Shown here: in pieces, positions 12,362 through 23,973 of the stretch
How positions within the stretch are numbered: position 1 is the first letter of the stretch
Layout of the letters: each line of letters opens with the position of its first letter
Origin: Podospora pseudocomata
Taxonomy: Eukaryota > Ascomycota > Sordariomycetes > Sordariales > Podosporaceae
Reading direction: 5' to 3'
Length of the DNA: 64,000 nucleotides
Assembly (NCBI RefSeq): GCF_035222375.1
Contig: NC_085891.1
Coordinates: 3,844,001-3,908,000 of the forward strand
Translations under genes and position numbers: made by a program
The notes under the pieces: model-generated
The model's input: only the letters and a program-made list of their open reading frames with translations
Told to the model about the DNA's origin: nothing
Database searches by the model: none

Positions 12362-13549
12362 ATGACTGCAAAACATAGCAACCGACCCAAAACAAACCTC
12401 CTCACCACCCCCGGTGAAATCCGCAACCAGATCTACTCCTACCTCCTCCCCACCCACGAGACAATCGTCATTGCCTCGCAGCGAAAAGACAGCTTTTCGT
12501 CGTCGTCGTCGTCCTCCTCCCAACAACACTACATTGGCAAATCCCTCCGCCGCGACCTCTCGACCCTCTTTCTTACAAGCAAGCAAATCCACCTCGAAGC
12601 CTCCACCTTCTTTTACAGCAACAACACGTTCGTCCTACCGGGGGACGCCACCTCCTTACCACACCAGGCGCAAGCCAACCTGCTACTGCGCTGGTTCCTC
12701 GACCGGATCGGCGAGAGAAACTGCTCCAACTTGAGAAGGCTAGGGATCCCGTTCCCGCTGGAGGGTGGTCTGGGCCAACTCCAGCTAGGGGATGGGTGCG
12801 AGCAAGCGATTGAGGAGGAGGAAGGGGCCAAGAGGAGGAGGTTCATCTCTGGCTTGGTGAGGAGGTGCCCCAACTTGGAGGAGCTAGAGGTTGATCTAGG
12901 GAGAGGTGACACGCCTAGCCTGGCGGGGACGGCGCCGGTGCCGAGCAAGATGGAGATGGCGGGGTCGGTGGAGAGGCTGCTGAGGCAGTCGTGGGCGGGG
13001 CTCAAGGCGGTGAGGGTGTACTGGGGCGACCAGGTTATTTACAAGCGGCGGAGGCGGCGGGCGAGGAGTCTGGAGTATGGTATGCCGCCTGAGCAGGTGC
13101 CGATGGGGGAGGAGTGGGTGGTGGTGAATATGAGGGATGACGAGGAGGATCAGGCTCGGTATCGGGAACGGTATTATGAGCGTCGGGAGTGGAGGCTGGA
13201 AGATGCCGTACATGACTTTTACTCTCCTTACTCGAGCATCAATCTCCGGTCCTCTTTTGCTCTGGAGAGGTACAGGGTCGCTGCGAGAGCTGCCGAAGCT
13301 GCCCCGTCGAGGGACTGGTTGAGCAGCCAGCATCCCAGGATCGAGTTCGCCAAGGCGTTTCTCAAGTCCCCCTCGCGCGCAATGAGCGAGAGAAACGAGG
13401 AGAAGGAGTGGTGGAGGATTCGAAGGAAGATGGCGAGGGAGTACACTGTTTCCTATTGCTGCACCATGGCTGGAGGGAGCAGCTATCGGACCAGGAGCAA
13501 GCGGAAGAGGACTACAACCTGGTTGAGGAACACATTAGCACGACTCTAG
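12362..13549 (+). CDS. F-box-like hypothetical protein
   Basis: A single exon encodes 395 residues from ATG 12362; the frame is open further upstream, but without another ATG. Residues about 14-32 (LLTTPGEIRNQIYSYLL) match the start of the large fungal family of F-box-like proteins that begin with an L-P-x-E-I-R-x-x-I-Y pattern. This is followed by the usual block in which a residue pair KQIHLEA precedes a Phe-Tyr/Asn-Thr-Phe stretch (ASTFFYSNNTF). The rest is rich in charged residues and lacks a known catalytic motif. A short TCG repeat (12,497-12,514) encodes a Ser run. Such proteins may link targets to SCF ubiquitin ligases, but for this subfamily it is unproven. The end lies in a T-rich 3' flank. 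Confidence 0.75.
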   Translation: MTAKHSNRPKTNLLTTPGEIRNQIYSYLLPTHETIVIASQRKDSFSSSSSSSSQQHYIGKSLRRDLSTLFLTSKQIHLEASTFFYSNNTFVLPGDATSLPHQAQANLLLRWFLDRIGERNCSNLRRLGIPFPLEGGLGQLQLGDGCEQAIEEEEGAKRRRFISGLVRRCPNLEELEVDLGRGDTPSLAGTAPVPSKMEMAGSVERLLRQSWAGLKAVRVYWGDQVIYKRRRRRARSLEYGMPPEQVPMGEEWVVVNMRDDEEDQARYRERYYERREWRLEDAVHDFYSPYSSINLRSSFALERYRVAARAAEAAPSRDWLSSQHPRIEFAKAFLKSPSRAMSERNEEKEWWRIRRKMAREYTVSYCCTMAGGSSYRTRSKRKRTTTWLRNTLARL

Positions 13550-13910
13550 TCGCGGTTTCTAGGCGAGGGATTTTGATTCGGCATATTTCCTTTTTTTTTT
13601 CTTATTTTTTTTTGTTTTTGTTTTTTCTTTGGTTGCGTGATACCATTTACTTGGCTTGGATTGGGTTTTGGGTGTTGGTTTATGGGTTATATGTTTGATG
13701 ATGATACCAGGTTGATGCCTGAAGGCAGCTTGGTGTTTGGATTATGCCTTGCAACCTATTTCCTCTAGATGATACCTTGTTTGAACGGGCAATTTGGCTC
13801 GAATACAGTTGACGTTATTTTTAATTTATTCAAGTTTGTCCCTTGATTACTTGCCACAACACGTAACCCGCTTCATAGGATACTTCCAGCCCGATACTCA
13901 TGACAGTGGC
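13550..13910. other. Convergent intergenic region
   Basis: T-rich sequence between the ends of two convergent genes. Nothing else is seen. Confidence 0.5.
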
Positions 13911-14574
13911 CTAAACAGCCTCCTCGGCAGACTTCAACAACTTCCTCGCCCTATCCTTTGCAATATCACACATTGCCTATTTACCCCTAGTTAGCGCACG
14001 CATCACTCACTCACATCAACCCTCACACCGAAAAACTCACCTGTATCCCCTCCTTCTCCTCCTCCCTAATATCACCCCTCTTGATCCTCCGCTCCATATC
14101 CTCCATAATCACCCCCCTCCCCCGCCCGTTCACAAAAACGACATACCTCAACCCCGGAAACGTCTTTTCGTACTCCTCGTTCAGCTCGGCCAGCCTCCTC
14201 GCCTCGTTTTCATCCCCTCCCCTGAGTTGCTTTTGCTCATTCTTGCTCTGCTCGCTCAACTCCTCGTCCTCTTGCTTCACCTTTGGCGCGCCCAATCTGG
14301 GGTGGCTGCCCAGGACGTGATGCAGCTTCTTTTTCCCCTCGGAGTCGTCCTGGACTTGGGAGGCGATGGTGAGCAGCTGGCCTCGGAGGGTGTCGATTAG
14401 CTCGTCGTAGGAGGCGAAGGAGCAGGTGCGGATGGTGGGGAGGGCGAGGGAATGGAGTTCGGAAGTTGGTTCGAAGAGGAGGTCGAGGGTGGAGGTGAGG
14501 GTTGTATCTGGGAGGGTGGGGAGGGAGGAGATGGCGGGTAGGAAGGGGGTTGCGGTGGGGTTGAGGGGGGACAT
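13911..14574 (-). CDS. OHCU decarboxylase (uric acid degradation)
   Basis: Two exons on the minus strand, 14574-14041 and 13976-13911, give 199 residues. The protein has the OHCU decarboxylase pattern: SHPRLGAPK near residue 90, which includes the catalytic His, then LAELNEEYEKTFPG and YVVFVNGRGR, and the C-terminal IQAMCDIAKDRARKLL made by the second exon. The enzyme converts 2-oxo-4-hydroxy-4-carboxy-5-ureidoimidazoline to S-allantoin, the last step of the urate oxidase pathway. The start at 14574 is the first ATG; the open frame extends upstream only through a GTG. The intron joins in phase 0 between Gln and Ala. Fungal proteins of this family often carry the Lys/Glu-rich insert seen at about 103-135. 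No other purine-catabolic gene is nearby. Confidence 0.93.
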
Positions 14575-15516
14575 GGTTTTGGGTAGGTAGTTGGTGAACA
14601 CACGGTGAGAGAGAGGGATGAAATGCTGTGAGCGAGAGAGTGATGAATTATGAGTTTGAACAACGGGATGAAACCTGACACAAAAGCGTAGCGTGTTGTC
14701 TTTATCTACCTGCAGATTTACACAAGAGGTTTGATATGATCCAAGGTGCGGTTGTGGAGAATGCGCGGGGGGGGTGTATGGGTCGGGTGTCAGCCCCGCC
14801 CGCAGCTCGCCGAGAAGTACAAGTGACGTCGGAGCTCGGATGACGAACCAGCGGACCGGAGCGGTGGCTGATCGGCTGGGTCCTCCTCTCGGTTGATGAG
14901 ATCTGGCAGCTCCGACCGGAGTCCCGTGGCTTCACCGTAAAGTTTTGTCTGCTTTTAAAGACCTCCGGCCTCTCCTGATATGGTCTGTCTTTACCTATGT
15001 TTAAACAGAGACTCGAAGACACACCACGCAGCATCATCGAAAGAACAGCTCAGCTCAGCAACCCAATTGGGTCCACTTCCTCCGATTCCGCTCTCGGCCG
15101 GCGCCGTGCGAGGCTGCCGGCCGGTCAAAGTTCTGTCTGTTTGTATCGATAGGTATATTTGCCTTTTCTCAACCCCTCTCCAACAACAACAGCAACAACA
15201 ACAACAACAACAACAACAACAGCGAAACATGATGCATAGTTTTCGCGAACCGGCAAATGCGTCTTTCAAACAGCGATATATAAAAACAAAAAGCAATTGT
15301 ACCGCCCAACCATTCATCCCCACCAACCAAACAAAAAAAGACAGGATGCCGTGACAAATATGCCACCCCAACCTGACCAGCCAACCCCACTAATTCCACC
15401 CACCCGGACTCGCCTGTCCTGTTCTGTCCAGAGTCTTTGGTGTCGTGGCTGCCAGTGCCGTCTGTAGGTATGAAATGCAACTAATTTAATGCCCAGTTTC
15501 GGCAACATGCCGTGTG
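14575..15516. other. Intergenic region with CAA microsatellite
   Basis: No gene is supported. It should hold the promoter of the OHCU gene and the 3' end of the next minus-strand gene. Short open frames on both strands merely follow the CAA repeat at 15,182-15,222. Confidence 0.5.
15182..15222. repeat. CAA/CAG trinucleotide repeat
   Basis: About 13 CAA units with two CAG interruptions, lying outside any supported coding frame. Confidence 0.85.
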
Positions 15517-16818
15517 TTAGCACCTAGCGTTCCACGGAATCCCGTCCAAGTCGTCCATGTAATCCTCAAACTGCTCGGCAGGACCTTCTTCATCAGATTC
15601 GTCGCCCTCACCCCCGCCTCCAAAGATCAGCCCGAAATCGGCATAGACCTCGTCAGGCTCGTCACCATACCGGCTCTCATGCACCGATGTGGGAAACGCC
15701 ACGCTGTCGTCGTCGAGGTCCTCAATGTCATCCAACGGCAGAGCCGGCCGGGTGACTCTCAGTTCTGGTGAGCGGAGGGGCCGTAACCTCGGACTGGGAA
15801 TTCGCAGTCTTGTTGGCGATGCTCCGCTGGCTGTTGGCCCGAGTGGGGGTGACCTGCTCGGTGGCGATGATGATGTTATCGCCGGTTTTGGGGTGCAGGA
15901 GGACGGTTGCGGGGAGATGGAAATCACTGGCGTAGTTGCCCCAGTCGATGATGGGTGCAGGGCCCTCATCAAGGCGAAACTAGCCCCTTCTACACCTGGC
16001 TGCTGCTGCTGCTGTGAAGCGGGATGTGTAGCTTGCGTCTCTGGCCCGTGGCTCCCTCGACTGCCTCGAGACATGCCCTCGGTTGCCATTCGTAACCGAC
16101 ACCGGTTGAAGATGGCTTGCCGCCGCAAGAAAGAATCCGGGCTGACCTGTGGCGGTAGGGGCTGTGGTTGAAGCTTTCTGGTTGCCATGATGGCGGCAAG
16201 TTTGAGAAAGCGTTTGTCACCCGAAGCGACGACTTCTCGGTTGAGAATGTGCGTGGCCGGGAGGGAGAAAGGCGCTGAAAGCCGTGAGGTGACAAACTGT
16301 CGCAATAGTCGCCGCTTTTTGCAGCTCATGGTGGCTGTGTTGTAACCGTCCACATCCGAGTCTGGTCGTCGACGCTTCAGATTCGGCCGGGGACGAATGG
16401 GTAAGCTGTTGGGCGCAAAGGTGAACTTGACCCCCTCCTCCGCGTGATAACCAAACTGGTCCAGGGAATGACGGGGTCCTGGTAATGACGGGATATCCAC
16501 ATCATCCTCAGCCTTGTTGACGGTGACGGGAGTTGGGGGGGAAGTGATGGTGGCGGGTGGAGAGGGTTCCTGGAGAACATGAATGCTGGATGACCTGGAC
16601 GATGTGGGCTTCTCGGTCAGTTCCAGAAACCGACCATCTGCTTTGCTGGTCCTCGCTGAAAGCTCGCATAGGTCGTTCAAGGCCGGCAGGGCGGCTGCTC
16701 GCAAGAGGGCGGCACTCAGGTCGACACGTTCATTCTGCTGAAAACGAGAATCTCGAAAGTGCCATGGTCCGTACTGTTCAAACGAACTCTGACTGATGGG
16801 CTCGAGCTGAACCCCCAT
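15517..16818 (-). CDS. Conserved-looking Pro/Ser-rich protein with basic motifs, function unknown
   Basis: A single exon encodes 433 residues from ATG 16818 (MGVQLEPISQ); the nine codons upstream in the frame begin only with TTG. Two basic clusters (PNLKRRRPDSD near residue 145 and SCKKRRLLRQFV near 170) look like nuclear localisation signals. The stretch after the second cluster (SRLSAPFSLPATHIL) is the most ordered part. A Ser/Pro-rich middle and an acidic C-terminal third (DDIEDLDDDS, EGDESDEEGP) follow. I do not recognise a named domain. A nuclear role is inferred only from composition. Confidence 0.75.
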   Translation of the reverse strand: MGVQLEPISQSSFEQYGPWHFRDSRFQQNERVDLSAALLRAAALPALNDLCELSARTSKADGRFLELTEKPTSSRSSSIHVLQEPSPPATITSPPTPVTVNKAEDDVDIPSLPGPRHSLDQFGYHAEEGVKFTFAPNSLPIRPRPNLKRRRPDSDVDGYNTATMSCKKRRLLRQFVTSRLSAPFSLPATHILNREVVASGDKRFLKLAAIMATRKLQPQPLPPQVSPDSFLRRQAIFNRCRLRMATEGMSRGSRGSHGPETQATHPASQQQQQPGVEGASFALMRALHPSSTGATTPVISISPQPSSCTPKPAITSSSPPSRSPPLGPTASGASPTRLRIPSPRLRPLRSPELRVTRPALPLDDIEDLDDDSVAFPTSVHESRYGDEPDEVYADFGLIFGGGGEGDESDEEGPAEQFEDYMDDLDGIPWNARC

Positions 16819-19800
16819 CGCCACGCAACGGATGATAGTTCCCAACCGGTTAACCCTCCTATGCTGGGCGTTGTGTTAGCAACGCATGATCGTTTGGTGG
16901 CTGATGTGTGAACCTCCCCCAGGTTTCGTGGTTCGGCAGTCTCCGCGGGAATACCAGACTGGCGGCATGCGGGAGAGCAGGGGGAGGGGAGGGCAGAGAG
17001 GGAGGAGGGAGGAGCGGGATGGGTGCGGCAAGGAGCTGTGTGTCTATTTATTTGACGGCATCCAGTCAGGCGGTGTTGGGTGGAGAACACGGAGATCTGG
17101 TTCCAGGGCGCTTCTGGAGGTGTGAGTGGTGTGTGTGGGAATTCGGTAGGGTTTAATAAAAGCCTGGGAAGACGACGCTAGGGAAGCCTTAGCCAGAGGC
17201 ACGGTAACACGACATGGGGTCCATGGCCGAAATTCTGGGGAGACGAGGGGGGAACTTTTCTGGGGTTACGCAGTAGTGCCGGGAAGCTGGCGCTGAGTGG
17301 TCAGTTGTCTCGTCTGTGGCGGAGGGGGTCTGTCAGCAGCATCACTGGTCTTCTCTTTTTTGATGACCTAGATGGGGTGTATGGAGTATCAGGTCAGGTC
17401 AGGGCAGGCCAGGTAGGTAGCGGACATGAAGTGGAAGCCCGGCTGGATAGATGGTGAAGGTCTCGTCCTGGATTCCAGATGTCTGCCGAGAGTGACAGAT
17501 TCAAGACAATGAGAGAGACAATCTCTCGGTGACAGGTTGGCTCTATGTAGTGTGTGCTGCGGAGAGGTGTTGTCTGTGACCAGTCACGGAATTTTGATGG
17601 CGTAATAAAAAAGAAGCTCTGGTGCACCGAATATAATTCAGGTCGGTCTGCTGAGTTCTGCTGTTCCCTGAAATCCCTGTCTGTTGGACCAGCCCCTCTT
17701 TTGCTGCACGGCCAGATCTTTTCCCCGGAATTCGGCCTAAACCGTCCATGGCTGGCGACTGGCAGGCCCATGATGCACCCTGTCGATATCACAGTCGGCC
17801 ATTGGCTTTCCCTTCAGCTCATTTTTTCGAAGGTCACGCGTCAGATCCAAACTTCTCCCAAAAATGCCGCCGGCACAAGCAGCCAGAGATGAGGGAATGC
17901 AACAGCGGTTGGGAGAGGCAGGCAAACCCCTCCTTTGCTGGCTGGCAGTTCTTTTTTCTCTTCTTTCTTTCTTTTTCCACCCCTTTTCCCCTTACTCCGT
18001 AGTTTTCCTCAGACCTGAAACTCATCAAACACCTCATCATCATCATCATTATCATCATCATCATTATCATCATCATCATTTTCCTCTGGAGATGACAAGG
18101 AGGAGGACACCAGAAGATATCCGTCGTGGCGTGTTGTTTTAATGTACATACCTAAATTTATAGTCTTCTCTCCACTGCGGGCACCATGGTGCCAATCTGG
18201 GGTAGGAAGTGCAACTTGTGGACAGTGACAGGCTCAGGGGTTGGACCAGGCCATACAGCAGGGAAGCTCACGCGCAAGAAAAGAAGGACTGGGGAGGGGT
18301 TCGATGAGCGTTCCCTCTCGTTCTTGGCGCTCGAAATGTTTCATCGTAATTTTGATGATTACCACCACGCAGTGAATTCCGCCACATCTTGGAAAACCGA
18401 AGCTGCCCGATTGCACCCGCTGCCTGTTGTCATCCATCCTTATCAATGTTGAGCCTCACAGTTTGCTTGCCTCATTAGGTATGACCATCATGGCCGTGCT
18501 TTTCTCGTGCGAGTTTCGTCGAGGGTTCATCATCTCGCGCCACTTTCTACTGACCTTGCCTGCTTACTGGTGTCAGTAATCGTCAATGTTTCTTTCTCCA
18601 ATATCATGCCATCGTCAAAGTTAACGAGTGCCAAGGGCTACTATTGTATGTTAGTAAGGGTAGCAGGGCCCCGTATTCATGTACAATATTCACGCCTTCC
18701 TGTATAGGAAGCTGGTTCATTACTGCGTATGTAAGCTTCACAGGTAGAAGCCTCAGTCCCCTCGCGCCCGCTTTCTAGAACGACCCCGACCCCGTTGGAC
18801 CTCAGTCTACAACGCAAATGGCGGCGTCGCCGTGTCCCTGCAGCCCCAGTTACAACCAGGTAAAAGAGTGGTTCTTCCACAATTCCAGTCACCAACTCCA
18901 ACCAAAAGAACTCGACGACAAGGCAAGGTAGAGCAGTCTGCCACACCTGAGACTGTAGCAACTTGACGTCGACCTGAATCCAGACCCCCTCACTTATTTC
19001 CACCACCGACCAAACCATGGCCTTTTCTGGTCCATTTCGTCCATACTGCAGCCCGCAACTTTGGTAGAGGGGGACGGCTCTCCCACAGGATTGGATCTGG
19101 CCAAACCCAGGGTGGCACACCTGCTGTCCTGCGTATGTAGGCGCACATCCCCGCCGTTGGGAGATCATTTGAGGGGATTCTTTTCCTAGAAAGGAAAACC
19201 TTTCGAGAAGGAAATGGGACGGTTCTTGGATGGGGGTCAAGAAGAGGCTTTGAAGGATCTTGGCTTGACACAGGTTGGTTTGGAACCGAGCTCCGGTGTG
19301 GCGCTTTCTGGAGTGCGTTCACCACCAGGAGATGGACACATCCCATCTTATTGCCTCCCGACCAAGCGATTCGACACTTGCTTTGGCCATGGCTGTCTTG
19401 GTGCTCCTCGTGTGGTTCGATGAGGGTCAGAATTCGAGGTTTCTGGTCGGGGAGGTCGCTCAAAGCGAGTTGGCGTTGCGGAGTCGTTGATCAATAGAAG
19501 GTATTAGAGGCAGGATCCAAGTGGGATATAATGGCCGTTCCAGTTTGTATCATTCGACAAGACGCGCGCAGAATTGAATTGAGGGTCAAATATCAGATGT
19601 TTCGACCCCCAAAGGTCGTCTGGAAGTGGAAGAGTCGGAACCGTGGGGGGTCACTCCACACTTCACCCCCATCCATCACTTGAAAGGTTCCCCAGATTGT
19701 GGGCACTAAGCCTAAAGTAGACAACCCCTCATTGCACTTATTTGTGGGGGAACAAGCGAGTTCCCCAACCAAACTAGACTTGTCATCACAACCCATCACC

Positions 19801-20533
19801 ATCACACACCACCTTTTGCGCCATCGCCGTCGTCTGCATCTTCTCTCTTTTTTGTCCAAATGGGGATCTTCTATGTATCGTCCGGAAGGCTCCGAAGAGA
19901 AGGATGCATCGATCGGGTCTCAAGTCCGAACCGGATGCGATCTGTCACCTCGGTGGTCACCCCGGTCGTACCTGGTAGTTGCCCAGATGACGGACGTCGA
20001 ATTGCTGAATCTCGGATTCAACCCGAGCCCTGACGTTTGAATGAAGCTGTCTCACGGCGGACTTTGTGCCAGGCTCAAGTTCATCGCATTCATCATGGTT
20101 CTGATGATGGTGCAACAGGACCACAAAGCACCCGAGGGAACACCAAGATCATCACGTGGAAGGGTATGCCTCGGCTGGGTTTCCAGTTCTAGGAACCCCA
20201 AAGCCGAAGTGGATCGCCCCGCCCTGGGGGACGACATTCCCGTTGAGCTGAGCGCCTCACTCAACGGACGGCTCTGGCAGGAAGGCTCTCGGCCGGGTTT
20301 GGGATAACTGAATCCGGGCCTATGCCATGCTTGAAATTGTAATCATGCATCCCGTTTGTTGAGAGGATTAACAGCTTGCACTTTTCAATACCAGAACGAC
20401 GACATACATACAGACACTGCCGATCTGCAAACACAGGGTTTTGTGATACTGTGGCTGAACAATTCTCTTAACTTGACCGTCTTTACACTTGCGTTATCTT
20501 ATACACCATTTATACACCATTTAGCTGTAATCA
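16819..20533. other. Long gene-poor stretch
   Basis: Nearly 3.7 kb with no gene I can support. Several open frames of 60-190 codons exist on both strands (largest 18,677-19,240 minus), but none has a recognisable domain or plausible exon structure. The strip 18,800-18,970 plus reads like protein for about 45 codons in one frame and may be an exon of an unrecognised or decayed gene. Confidence 0.4.
18034..18080. repeat. ATC/TCA trinucleotide repeat
   Basis: About 15 cat-type units with regular att interruptions every four or five units, outside a supported coding frame. Confidence 0.85.
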
Positions 20534-21746
20534 ATGAGTGTAAGCATGACTCCCACGGTTGGCGGCGACGAGGACAAGCGGCTGTCTTTTCAGGAACAAT
20601 TGGAGCTCGTCAAGTTGCCTCGTGAAGGCCAAGCCCACCGATACATCTCGACTCGATCAGCATATCTCCCAGGTTCAGACTTTGCAAAGGGAAAAGAGCT
20701 GCCCAGTTTCCACACTGCGGCGTTTGGTGGTCATGTGTACGCTCAGGCAGGCCTGGCCGCCTATAGAGCATGGAGAGAAACCGAAAAGGAGAAGGGGGTT
20801 CCAGAACATGCGAGACTGGATATTCACGTATGCTCTCCCCAAATACTATGTTCTAGGGACTCACTAACATGAGGCAAAGACAATAAACGGTTACTTTACC
20901 CGCATCGGCCTTGCCAGCAGACCCTTCATTTACACGGCCTCTCCCGTTACCGCGTCCCGCACCTTCAGCACCGTTTCCGTGACTGCCACTCAGCCATCTG
21001 TTCCCAGCAACTCACCCTCTGAAGATCACTACCCTGCCGAAGACGCCTCGCTGCCGCAGTACCCGCCAGCCTTTACCGCGTTGCTGTCGTTCAAGCTCCC
21101 AGAGCCAGACTGGGATGGCACAGTCTCTGAGCAGGAGGCGCCGCCCCAGGAGCGCTTCGCTTCTATCTTGTCATCCCGCAAGCCAGAAGAGTGGCCGCCC
21201 GCCCCGCCGGTGGACATCACCGGCGTGGTGGAGATTGTCGGAGACGACCAGGTCGGGACGTTCCCGATTGCGGAGATGAAGAAGGTGGATATGAAGGAGT
21301 ATAACGAGGGGAAGCCGGTTCATGAGAGACGGGAGCTGCTTTTGTACCGGTTGTTGAAGCCGCTACCGGACGATGAGGATGGGAAGAGCGGGTATGATGC
21401 CAATGCTCATGTGTTGGTGCACGCTTTTGTGGCGGATAGGAATGGGCTGCTGATGGCTGGGAATCACATCGGGCTGGGATATAGTCTGGGAAGGGCTGCT
21501 AGTCTGAGTTATCATTTTGTGATGCACGTGGAGGCCAAGGCTGCGGTGATGAGGGAGGAGGATGGGTGGTGGATTCAAGAGGTTTGGTTTCCGAGGGCGG
21601 GGAGGGGAAGGGGGATCGTGGAAAGTAAGATTTGGAGCCCGAGTGGTGTGCACGTTGCGACGGAGTATCAGGACGGACTGATCCAGGGGTTTGGCGGAAA
21701 GCTGTTGAAGGAGAAGGAGGTTTCTGGGCAGGAGGCAAAGCTGTGA
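20534..21746 (+). CDS. Acyl-CoA thioesterase II (TesB-like)
   Basis: Exons 20534-20827 and 20880-21746 encode 386 residues. The two halves of a double hot-dog fold are visible: FGGHVYAQAGLAAYRAW with GYFTRIG in the first half, and LVHAFVADRNGLLMAGNH followed by GYSLGRAASLSYHFVMHVE in the second. The end pattern (GRGRGIVESKIW, then ATEYQDGLIQG) carries the conserved Gln near the catalytic set Asp-Ser/Thr-Gln of TesB enzymes. These hydrolyse fatty acyl-CoA to free acid and CoA, often in peroxisomes. The last residues (EAKL) are a weak variant of a peroxisomal SKL-type signal, so peroxisomal targeting is possible but unproven. The intron (52 bases) has a ctaac branch site 13 bases before its AAG acceptor. 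The sequence downstream of the stop looks like an ordinary 3' flank. Confidence 0.93.
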
Positions 21747-22301
21747 TACTAAGAAATCATTACGTAGAATTCTTTAGATGGTTTAAATCTTGAATGATTA
21801 TTCATAGGTTGTTTTTTCCCTGCTTTGAACAGGGTTAGGGTGATACCGGTTCGAAGCTACAACCCTGGAGCTTGGGAAGCTTTCTCTTCCTGTGCTTGAT
21901 GGCGCAACAAGCTTCCTAACTACAAACAAAGAGTGAATCGAAGTCAATCTGGGATGTTAGAGCTGCCCAACCCATTGATGAATTAGAAAACTGCACACTG
22001 ATCTCAAATTTCGCGGTCCTCGTCGTCGTCGTCGTCGTCGGTTAGGTCATGGCTCGTCAACGTCATTGGCACGTGACGTTTCACCTGACTGCGCTAACCA
22101 AATCCAGCCGACAAGCTCTGGCTTTTGCAGTTGCAACTGCTCCAATCCTTGGCTTGGCTGGAGCCGCGGAAGCCAGCTGTGGCTAGCTCAGCAAATCAGA
22201 CCATCTCCAAACACAACTCCTCTCTTCAATTGAGCCACACCCAAGAACCACACAACCTTCACCCTCAACCACACATCACCAACCCCCCGAAAACCGACAC
22301 C
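21747..22301. other. Intergenic region, promoter side of COX4
   Basis: Holds the 3' flank of the thioesterase gene and the promoter of the next gene. A GTC trinucleotide repeat is at 22,018-22,041. Nothing else is recognised. Confidence 0.5.
22018..22041. repeat. GTC trinucleotide repeat
   Basis: Eight perfect units about 260 bases upstream of the COX4 start. Confidence 0.85.
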
Positions 22302-23425
22302 ATGCTCCTGCAGCGCTCCGCCCTCGCGATCGCCCGCCGGGCTGCCGTCGCCCCGGCTGTCCGCCGTTCCCTGGCCACCTCCGCCGTGCGCCGTAAGTTT
22401 TTTGTTGTTCAGTCCCTCTCTCTACCGATCCGAAATACCGAAAAAAACCGGGCCGAGCTTGTGGTGGAAATCTCGCGCATTGAATGGGAGGATAAGCTGC
22501 TAAAGACGCCACCATGCTGTTATACTGGATTCAACGACATCTGCGAGACCGACAACGACTACACACAGGCACGAATAATGGAATAATGGATGAGGGCTGA
22601 TTCGGGATTTTTACTGCAGGTGACGCCGTTCCTGATACCAAGATCAAGGGCATCAAGGGTAGGTCAACCCCTCTCCCCATAACACATGACGGCCAAAAAG
22701 AGGAGGAGGAGGGACACACTTTGCGTCATTTGGGATCATAGGAAACCCCTGACGTCAGGAATTATTGAATTCTTGAGGCAACCCAGTTGAACTTTAACTC
22801 GCAAAGAGAGCTTCACATGGGCATGGGTGGAGGGGGAAAAGGAGCCATGACATCTCTGGGTGGTAGCGGGGCAAATGGAATAAATGGCTGGAGGAAAACA
22901 GCAAGGCTGACACAGAATCGCGACACACACAGAGGTCAAGACCGTTGACGACCTTTTCGGCCCCGGTGCCCCCGCCGGCACCGTCCCTACCGATGTCGAG
23001 CAGTCGACTGGTCTCGAGCGTCTCGAAATTCTCGGCAAGATGGAGAGCGTTGACGTCTTCGACATGCGCCCTCTTGATGCCTCGCGCCTTGGCACACTCT
23101 CCAACCCCGTTCTCGTCCGCTCCGCCGGCGAGGAGCAGTTCGCCGGTTGCACTGGTGTCCCCGCTGACTCCCACAACGTCATCTGGCTCGGTGTAGGTCC
23201 CCCCCTTTCAGCTGCAGTCAGGGGGTTAAAAAGAGCAACAAGACTGATATGGATATCACACAGATGACCCGTGAGCGCCCCGTTGAGCGGTGCCCCGAGT
23301 GCGGCAGCGTCTACAAGATGGAGTACGTCGGTCCCCAGGAGGATCACCACCACGATCACGGTCACGGCCACGGCTGGAAGGAGCCCAAGACCATGGCCGA
23401 CTACGTCAAGCCCGAGTACTGGTAA
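22302..23425 (+). CDS. COX4: Cytochrome c oxidase subunit Vb (yeast Cox4 type)
   Basis: Four exons, 22302-22392, 22620-22658, 22933-23192 and 23264-23425, join in frame to 183 residues. The first 35 or so residues (Arg/Ala-rich, RRAAVAPAVRRSLATSAVRR) are a mitochondrial presequence. The mature part matches the CoxVb family closely: FGPGAPAGTVPTDVEQSTGL, ILGKMESVDVFD, then the zinc site in which Cys and His of FAGCTGVPADSH pair with CPEC of ERCPECGSVYKME. The protein is a nuclear-encoded subunit of complex IV in the inner mitochondrial membrane. An extra His-rich tail (DHHHDHGHGHGW) follows the zinc domain. Introns 1 and 2 are long for this genome (227 and 274 bases). Confidence 0.96.
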
Positions 23426-23973
23426 TCGATGACGTCGATAGACACGCCGTGGAACGAAGGCCCGTTTGGCCCGGGGGAGCTATTGTTGATAGATAAGAAT
23501 AGAGGAGGGAGCCTCGGACTTTCCAGGATCACACATGACGAAATGCATAATAGACATATGCGCAAGGCGAATCAGGAGTGACTGGGAGGTTCAGGAGGGC
23601 GTGTAGTATATCCGTCACAGGCAGACGGGTTGTATAGATTCCTTTCTATGTCTCTGCAACATTGGGTCTGCCTTGTGATGATGCTGCTCCTGCGATGGCC
23701 AGTCGGCCCAAGCGTGTGGTACAAAATGGTGGCAAGTTATACGGTCCAGGCAAACCGCGCCGATGCTGGGTTGGAGGTTCCTATCCTGGAGACCCCGATG
23801 CGCCGGTGAGCAGTGTTCTCCAGTGCTCTTCCAGAACTGTCGATTCCCTTAGGTCCTTCGGTGCCTTTTAGACGTGCATGCTACACAGTATGCGGTACGA
23901 TACATCCGCGCTGCCAGACCTAACCCTCGGTCAGAGAGGGCTATGTGATCTTTCTCTACAATTCTGGCCTGCT
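23426..23973. other. Convergent intergenic region
   Basis: Between the ends of COX4 and the DUF4604 gene. Short open frames only; nothing is supported. Confidence 0.5.

Noticed and set aside
18677-19240. 187-codon minus-strand open frame
   Set aside because: No recognisable motif, and composition does not look coding; a different plus-strand frame at 18,800-18,970 reads somewhat better but is too short.
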